A stretch of DNA of 64,000 nucleotides, from positions 1 to 64,000 of the forward strand of contig JAPDFW010000025.1 of the NCBI GenBank assembly GCA_028826165.1, in the 5' to 3' direction. The notes under the pieces were generated by a model. It worked only from the letters and a program-made list of their open reading frames with translations, made no database searches and was not told where the DNA came from. The stretch's first letter is position 1. Each line of letters starts with the position of its first letter. The position numbers and the translations under genes were made by a program. Shown piece after piece: positions 57,423-64,000 of the stretch. The DNA is from Anaeramoeba ignava. Its lineage: Eukaryota > Metamonada > Anaeramoebidae.

Positions 57423-59533
57423 ATGGGAAATCAACAAGTAAATCCAAACATAAAAGAGCTTAAATCTTCAACGTATTCAAAACTAATTCACAATTCAACT
57501 GAACCAATTCTTTGTATTGACACTGAAGGTAATTTAACTCAAGCAAACCAAGCATTAGCTAGATTAATTAAAACAAAGTCAAGAAAAACTCTTTTAAAAA
57601 TGTCAATTTGGTCCATTTCTCCAAAAGTTCAACCAAATATTGATACAACTTCTGGGGGAATATTAAGATATTATTCTCAAAAAATGCTTGAGTAAGTTAA
57701 TTAAAAAACCAAAAAAAAAAATTTTTTTTCAATAGCGATCTTTTAAGAAAAATTTTTATTTAATTCTAATTATAATTTTTATTTAAATTTACTTATTCAA
57801 TTAATTTTATTTTTTAATTTTAAATTCAATTTTAATATAAATAAAAAATAAATTTCAAACTGATCAATTATTGAAATTGTTCCAAATCATTACAACTTTT
57901 ATTTCAATTTAATATTCAATTTAATATTTAATTTAATATTCAATTTAATTTGATCAACTTATTAATTCAATATTTAATTCAAATCAACTTATTAATTCAA
58001 TTTAATTCAAATCAATTTAATTTAATTCAATTCAATATTCAATTCAATTTAATTCAATATTTAATTCAATATTTAATATTCAATTCAATATTTAATATTC
58101 AATTCAATATTTAATATTCAATATTCAATATTCAATTCAATATTCAATTCAATATTTAATTCAATATTCAATTCAATATTTAATTCAATTTAATTCAATA
58201 TTCAATTCAATATTCAATTCAATATTAATTCAAATCAATTTAATTCAATTCAATATTCAATTCAATATTCAATTCAATTCAATTCAATTCAATTCAATTT
58301 AATTCAATATTCAATATCCAATATTCAATATTCAATATTCAATTCAATATTCAATTCAATATTCAATTCAATATTCAATTCAATATTCAATATTCAATTC
58401 AATATTCAATATTCAATTCAATATTCAATTCAATATTCAATTTAATATTCAAATCAATTTATTAATTCAAATCAATATTTAATATTTAATATTTAATTCA
58501 AATCAATATTCAATATTCAATTTAATATTCAATTCAATATTCAATTTAATATTCAATTTAATATTCAATATTCAATATTTAATATTCAATATTTAATTCA
58601 ATTCAATATTTAATTCAATATTTAATTCAATATTCAATATTCAATATTTAATTTAATATTCAATTTAATATTCAATTCAATTCAATATTAAATTCATTTT
58701 AATTCATTGATTGATTTAGGAGCCCAAATTCAGCAATCGATTTCGACTTCCAAATTAAAACTTTGCATGGAGAGCTTATTTGGACTCACATTTGGGCTAC
58801 ACCATTGATACTAAACTCAAAATACACAATCCAATTAATCATCCGAGAAAAAACCGCACTAACATCAAACACATCTTCAAGACTCTCAGAAACTATCATT
58901 TCACAAGAATACACCCAAAGCTCAGACCACACAGATTACTCGGAAAACGAAAAAACAGGAGAAAGTATCGACAAAGACATGATGAGCGATATCTCCAATC
59001 ACAGTGAACAAACCAAATCCAAAAATGAAATTATTCCAACAAATCAAATTCAAATAAACTCAAACAGTCCCTCAATTTCTCCAATGCTAAAACGGTTCGC
59101 AATCTCAAATTCACAGAATCAATCACAAAAACAAAGTATGATGTCTATTGAACCAATTGATCTGGATCAAATGATGCAAAAAATCGAAGATCAAATTGAA
59201 GAACTTTCAAACCAAAAATTCTTAATAATGCAACTTAAAATCGCAAACGATAAACTACTTAAAGTTACAAACGAAAGAAACAAAGAAAGAGATGAATTGA
59301 AAAAATTAAAGATGGAATTAGATGATGCTAAAAAATCTATTACTGATTTGGAATCTAAAATTGAAGAAAAAGATGCTCATTTAACTAAAGTTGTTGAAAA
59401 GAAAAAAAGCGCAGTTTCTCAATTGAAAATTTTAAAAACTGATTTGGAAAAACAAAAAAATGAAGTTGTCCGTTTATCTAATCGATTAAAAATAACTGAA
59501 GAAGCTAAACAAAATTTGGAGAAATTGATTTGA
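57423..59533 (+). CDS. PAS-domain protein with C-terminal coiled coil
   Basis: Two exons, 57423-57691 and 58720-59533 (GTAAGT donor, phase 2), giving 360 residues. Residues about 15-150 form a PAS fold: LIHNSTEPILCIDTEGNLTQ, then ANQALARLI, and after the splice FDFQIKTLHGELIWTHIWAT with the closing strand IQLIIREKT. A Ser/Thr-rich linker follows (about 155-255), then a coiled coil to the end (LKKLKMELDDAKKSITDLES). PAS domains sense ligands or mediate dimerisation; no output domain is attached, so a scaffold or regulator role is likely. MGNQQV at the N terminus could be N-myristoylated, though position 6 is not the preferred Ser. A TTTCCACTTTTTTTTTTTT element lies after the TGA stop. Confidence 0.75.
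57692..58719. repeat. PAS-gene intron, ATTCAATATTCA repeat
   Basis: A 1028-nt intron. After about 200 nt of ordinary AT-rich sequence it becomes TTCAATATTCAATTCAATAT repeat up to the TTTAG acceptor. Confidence 0.85.
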
Positions 59534-60453
59534 TTTGATTTCCTTTTTTTTTCTTACTTGTTTTCGTTTTCCTTTTCTTTTTCTTTTTCCACTTTTTTTT
59601 TTTTGAAAGAAATTTAATTAAAAAAAAAAATTTTTTTTTATTTTTTTTTCATAAAGAAGTTTATTCAAAAATAAGTACATAATTAATTTATAAGCCTATT
59701 ACTTTAAATTGATCTAAGTAATATTTTAAATTTTAAAAGAAAAAGAAAAACAAAAAAAAGATCTAAAATTAAATTATTTACAAAGGGGATTTTAATTAAA
59801 AATTTAAATTAAAAATTTTAAGTTAAAAATTGAAATTTTAAATAAGATGATGTGTTGGAAGTTTATTGTTTATTTAAAAAGCAAAAAATTTATTTTAATT
59901 TAAAAAATAATTCTGGCAAAGAAAAAGAAAATTTTAAAATTAGAAATAAAAGAAAATAAAACTAAATAAAACAAATTTAAATTTAATAAGAAAATAGAAA
60001 TGATCATTTTGAATTTTTTTTTTCTTTTTATTTTGAATTTTTTCTTTTTATTTTAAATTTTTTCTTTTTATTTTAAATTGAAAATGGCAAAATTTGGATT
60101 TTTTTTTCTTCTTTTTAAATCCAATTTTAAACAAAAAACCATTTAAAATTAAGTAAATAGAATAAATTCTTTTAAAGGGAATTGTTTTAATTTAAAATTT
60201 TTAAATTAAAAAAAAATTTTTTTTTCTTCTTTTTGTTTATTTATTTTTATTTTATTTTTATTTATTTTATTTTTATTTGTGGGGGCATTATTTAAAATTT
60301 AATTAAATTTTTTTTTTTTTAAGATCTTTCTTTTTTATTTTTTTTTTTGTTTTTTTTTCTCATTCATTTTTCTCTTTTTATTTTTATTTTTATTTTTATT
60401 ATTTTTTTATTATTTTTATTTTTTTTCTTTTTTTAATTTAAAACAAAAACAAC
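59534..60453. other. Intergenic region, no gene seen
   Basis: AT-rich, long A and T runs. A GTGGGGGCATTATT word near 60279 is the only GC-rich spot. The TTTCTCATTCATTTTTCTCT tract (about 60357) is a promoter candidate for the gene at 60454. Confidence 0.5.
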
Positions 60454-60839
60454 ATGCAAGTTTTTTTAACACCTTCACAATTAAACAACATTAAACATTT
60501 TCAACAAGTTACAAAATGCACAGATTTTGAAGAATGTATCAGATTTTTAAACTCAGCTGATTGGTTTGTTGATGTAAATTTATTTTATTTTTTTATTTTT
60601 ATTTTTATTTTATTTATTTTTATTTTGCTTTTTTTTTTTATTTATTTTTTTTTATTGTTGAATTTTCCTTTTCGATCAATGATCAAATTAATAATAATTT
60701 AATTTGAATTTAATTTGAATTTAATTTGAATTTAATTTATATTTATTGAGATTTACAATTTTCCCCTTTTTTTATTTTATTTTTAATTTTTTATAAATAA
60801 GAAAAAAAATAAGAAAAAATTTTTGATTAATTTTTTTAA

Positions 60840-60870
<31 letters not shown>

Positions 60871-61732
60871 GCAAGCAATCGCTCTTCAAGCTTTATGTAC
60901 TCTAACTTCAATTCCTGTTCATCCCATAAACCAAGATCAAATCCAATCCAAAATCCAACAAGAAACTCACACCCAAATCAGTCAACCAACAACAGATACA
61001 GAACAAAAAGAAACAAGAAGAAGACTTCTTTTACGAACAAAAAGAAAATGCCAAGATTTATCTATCGACACGACATCAACAACAACACCATCAACATCAC
61101 CAGCACCATCAACACCAAACGGCGCCACAACAAAGAACACACTCACCTTAGAACAAGCACGCAAGCTGACAACTAACAAAACCCCCAATTCGGATTCAGA
61201 TGCCGATTCGGACCTTGAAATGCTTAAGAAATCACGCACAAAACCTCGTTGTTCAAGATCTCTTGAAGAAATTCTCAACGGTCAACCCTTATCGATCCGT
61301 CCGCTCCAAATCTTTCTTTCTCAGAAACCCACTCCGAGATGGGATGTCCGTCTTGATGCCTTGAAACGCTTCCGTCCAGATCTTATTCGCGGATATCCAG
61401 AGCTTCTTGAGAAATCAAAACAACTTGAAAATGATGAGCAAAATTCCCAACAAAATTCCCAATTCCATCAATGTCAAAATCCAACTCAATGTCAAGCTCA
61501 ATGCCAAAATTCTTTTCCTGATCCTTCTGCTTGTCATGTTGACAGCCAAAAAAAATTAACTCTCAAAATTAAAGTTCTTAAAGATATCTTCCAATATTTC
61601 CCTCAAGTCAAACAGAATAAGAAGTACAGAAGAAATCTCCAACGTGGTTTGATCAAGCATTTTGATAATCTTGGTTTCCGTTATTCTCCAATTATGCATG
61701 GCAACAAACTTGTCTTTGTTCGTGAAATTTAA
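60454..61732 (+). CDS. Unassigned protein with UBA-like N terminus
   Basis: Exons 60454-60573 and 60872-61732, phase 0, 326 residues. The first about 45 residues (LNNIKHFQQVTKCTDFEECI and LNSADWFVDQAIALQAL) have the spacing of a UBA-like three-helix domain and are split by the intron. A Thr/Pro/Ser-rich segment follows, then a conserved-looking block with RPLQIFLSQKPTPRWDVRLD and RFRPDLIRGYPELL. Next is a Gln/Cys-rich insert (QCQNPTQCQAQCQ), and the protein closes with a basic helical segment (VKQNKKYRRNLQRGLIKHF). I do not recognise the family. Codon use is less AT-biased than the surroundings, as for other expressed genes here. Confidence 0.6.
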
Positions 61733-62003
61733 TCTTTACTTTTATTTTTCACAAATTCCTTTTATTTCGTAAATTAGCTTTTTTTTCTTTTTCCTTTTTT
61801 CTTTTCTTTTCTTTTCTTTTTTCGTAAATTAGCTTTTATTTTTTTCCTTTTTTCTTTTTCCGTATATTATCATTTATTTTTATCCTTTTTTTTTTACTTC
61901 GTTCATTAGCTTTTTTTTTATCCTTTTTTTAAATAAAAAAAATTTTTTAAATTTTTTCATTTTTTCATTTTTTCTTTTTTCTTTTTATTATTTTTTCTTT
62001 AAA
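61733..62003. promoter_or_regulatory. Intergenic pyrimidine-rich region
   Basis: T-rich with C interruptions and three copies of a (T)CGT(A)AATTAGCTTTTTTT-type word (about 61768, 61823, 61900). It ends in TTTTTTCATTTTTTCATTTT upstream of the ATG at 62004. Confidence 0.4.
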
Positions 62004-62195
62004 ATGAAAATTACTTTGTTTTGTGATGGTTTTGATCCTTTAATTGTTGAAGTTGAAAAAAGTCTTCCTGTTAGTTTTTATATTTCAATTTTTTTTTTTT
62101 TTAATTTTTTTTCCTTTTTAATTTTCTTTTTTTTTTTCTTAAAACAATTAAAAAAAAAAAAGGTTTCTCAAATTCAAAAACAAGTTGCTGATTTT
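62004..62195 (+). CDS. 5' exons of a gene leaving the window (ubiquitin-like start)
   Basis: Exon 1 (62004-62069) encodes MKITLFCDGFDPLIVEVEKS plus LP. Exon 2 (62163-62195) encodes VSQIQKQVADF in phase 0, followed by a GTAATA donor. The pattern of a beta-hairpin, a DP turn and then an amphipathic helix beginning after S-L-P-V resembles the start of a beta-grasp/ubiquitin-like domain. Everything after 62196 in the window is repeat, so the rest of the gene lies beyond the edge. The identity cannot be set from 33 residues. Confidence 0.5.
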
Positions 62196-64000
62196 GTAAT
62201 ATTCCTTTTACAATTTCAAATTCAAATTCAAATTCAATTTCAATTTCAATTTCGAAATTAAAATTCAAAATCAATTTAAAATCAAATTCTAAATCAATTT
62301 AAAATTAAATTCTAAATCAAATTCAAAATCAAAATTCAAATTCAAATTAAAATTAAAATCAAAATCAAAATCGAAATTAAAATTCAAATTCAATTTTAAA
62401 TTCAAAATCAAAATCAAAATCAATTTCAAATTCAAAATTAAAATCAAATTCAATTTCAAAATCAAAATCAAATTCAAAATCAAAATCAAAATTCAAAATC
62501 AAAATTAAAATCAAAATCAAATTCAAATTCAAATTAAAAATTCAAATTAAAATTCAAAATCAAATCAAAATCAAAATCAAATTCAAAATTAAAATCAAAA
62601 TCAAAATCAAATTCAAAATCAAAATCAAATTCAAATTCAAATTCAAATTCAAATTCAAAATCAAAATCAAATTCAAATTCAAATTCAAATTCAAATTTCA
62701 AATTAAAATCAAAATTCAAATTCAAATTCAAATTCAAATTCAAAATCAAAATCAAAAAAAATCAAAATCAAAATCAAAATCAAAAATTCAATTTCAAAAA
62801 TTTCAAATTCAAAAAATTCAAATTCAAATCAAAAATCAAAATCAAAATCAAAATCAAATTCAAATTTCAATTAAAATTTCAAATTCAAAAATTCAAAATC
62901 AAACTCAAATTCAAATTCAAAATCAAAATCAAAAATCAAAATCAAAATCAAATTCAATTTCAATTTCAAATTCAAAATTAAAATCAAATCAAATTCAAAA
63001 TCAAATTCAAAAAATCAAAATTCAAATTCAAAATCAAAATCAAAATCAAATTCAAAAAAATCAAATTCAAAATCAAAATTAAAAATCAAAATCAAAATTC
63101 AAAATCAAAATCAAATTCAAAATCAAAATCAAATTCAAAATCAAAATTAAAATTAAAATCAAAATCAAAATCAAAATCAAAATCAAAATCAAAATCAAAA
63201 TCAAAATTCAAAATCAAATTCAAATTCAAAATTCCAAATTCAAAATTCAAATTCAAAATTAAAAAATTTCAAAATTAAAAATTAAAAAAAAATTTAAAAT
63301 CAAAATCAAAATCAAATTTTCAAATTCAAAATCAAATTCAAAATCAAATTCAAATTTAAAATAAAAATCAAAATAAAAATCAAAATCAAATTCAAATTCA
63401 AATTAAATTAAAAATCAAATAAATTAAAATCAAAATCAAAATTAAAAAAAAATCAAAATCAAAATCAAAATCAAATTAAAATCAAAATCAAAAAATCAAA
63501 ATCAAAATTCAAAAATCAAAATCAAAATCAAAATCAAAATTAAATTCAAAATCAAAATAAAAATCAAAATCAAAATCAAATTAAATTCAAATTCAAAATC
63601 AAAATCAAAATCAAAATCAAAATCAAATTCAAAATTAAAATCAAAATCAAAATCAAATTCAAAATCAAAATCAAAATCAAAATCAAAATCAAAATCAAAA
63701 TCAAAATCAAAATTAAAATCAAATTTAAAATCAAAATTTTAATATGAAATTCAAATTCAAATTTAAAATTCAAATGGAAATTCAAATTTAAAACAAAATT
63801 CAAATTATAAAATTCAAAAAGACAAATTGAAAAAAAAACAATGTAAATTTGAAAAATCAAATCAAAATTCAATTTCAAATTCAAATTCAAAATCAAATTC
63901 AAAATCAAAATCAAAATCAAAATCAAAATCAAAATCAAATCCAAATTAAAATCAAAATCAAAATCAAAATCAAATTAAAAATTTAAAATCAAATTAAAAT
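62196..64000. repeat. AAATCA/AAATTC repeat, probably a long intron
   Basis: About 1.8 kb of AAATTC, AAATCA and AAATTA hexamers continuing to the window edge. Minus-strand open frames in it are Leu/Asn/Ile or Phe/Asp/Glu strings from the repeat and not genes. Only 63730-63890 is less regular; it holds no convincing exon. Confidence 0.75.

Noticed and set aside
62289-63944. Several minus-strand ORFs at the window end
   Set aside because: All are low-complexity translations of AAATCA/AAATTC repeats.
1-64000. Alternative genetic code with reassigned stops
   Set aside because: Well-supported genes end at TAA (kinesin, MOB1), TAG (coiled-coil gene) and TGA (PAS gene), and no conserved domain reads through a stop.

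Overview
The window is nuclear DNA of a eukaryotic microbe: extremely AT-rich, with compact introns of mostly 54-110 nt, intergenic and intronic space filled with simple repeats, and only eukaryotic core genes (kinesin, MOB1, TCTP, EMC7, TMEM33/Pom33, Nup84/107, HECT ligase). TAA, TAG and TGA all end genes, so the code is standard. Expanded RCC1-BTB and ankyrin-BTB families, decaying Rho-like GTPases, TCA-T-type start-proximal sequences and presequence-bearing FAD enzymes would fit an amoeboid, perhaps anaerobic, protist such as an anaeramoebid. That placement is inference. Gene models below were spliced by hand from GT/AG sites, phase and protein-family continuity.

1-13.4 kb is a minus-strand cluster: two decayed Rho-like GTPase relics, two RCC1-BTB genes, a roughly 35-repeat ankyrin-BTB gene broken by a nonsense codon and two frame disruptions, a plus-strand seven-exon ARM-repeat gene, and a third RCC1-BTB gene. 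13.4-18.9 kb holds a coiled-coil gene and a 22-copy satellite of about 158 bp. 18.9-23.5 kb has two minus-strand polytopic membrane proteins (TMEM33/Pom33-like; an eight-TM protein), with introns stuffed with microsatellite. 23.6-25.9 kb encodes a Nup84/Nup107-like nucleoporin with a frameshift.

26.0-30.9 kb (minus) is one large gene: ankyrin repeats, coiled coil, pseudokinase, HECT E3 ligase. Its ankyrin part is split into one exon per repeat, and ten apparent 3-nt microexons sit between the repeat exons. Each is flanked by introns of 54-71 nt, and together they restore the ankyrin register. 33.4-37.8 kb encodes a kinesin (kinesin-8-like) whose ATP-binding P-loop is interrupted, between Lys and Thr, by a 346-residue intein with a decayed LAGLIDADG/DOD endonuclease. 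These two loci are the most remarkable things in the window.

37.9-47.0 kb carries a second satellite and a tandem pair of FAD-dependent oxidoreductases with different N-terminal targeting-like exons, separated by 3 kb of TTTAATAATCAA-type repeat. 47.1-52.9 kb holds EMC7 (plus), MOB1 (minus, nine exons including one of 11 nt) and TCTP (minus). 53.1-56.5 kb is a PX-kelch fusion protein, 57.4-59.5 kb a PAS/coiled-coil protein, 60.5-61.7 kb an unassigned protein with a UBA-like N terminus, and 62.0 kb the first exons of a gene that runs off the window through repeat-filled intron. There is no operon-like logic; neighbours look functionally unrelated apart from the RCC1-BTB/ankyrin-BTB/Rho cluster and the FAD pair.
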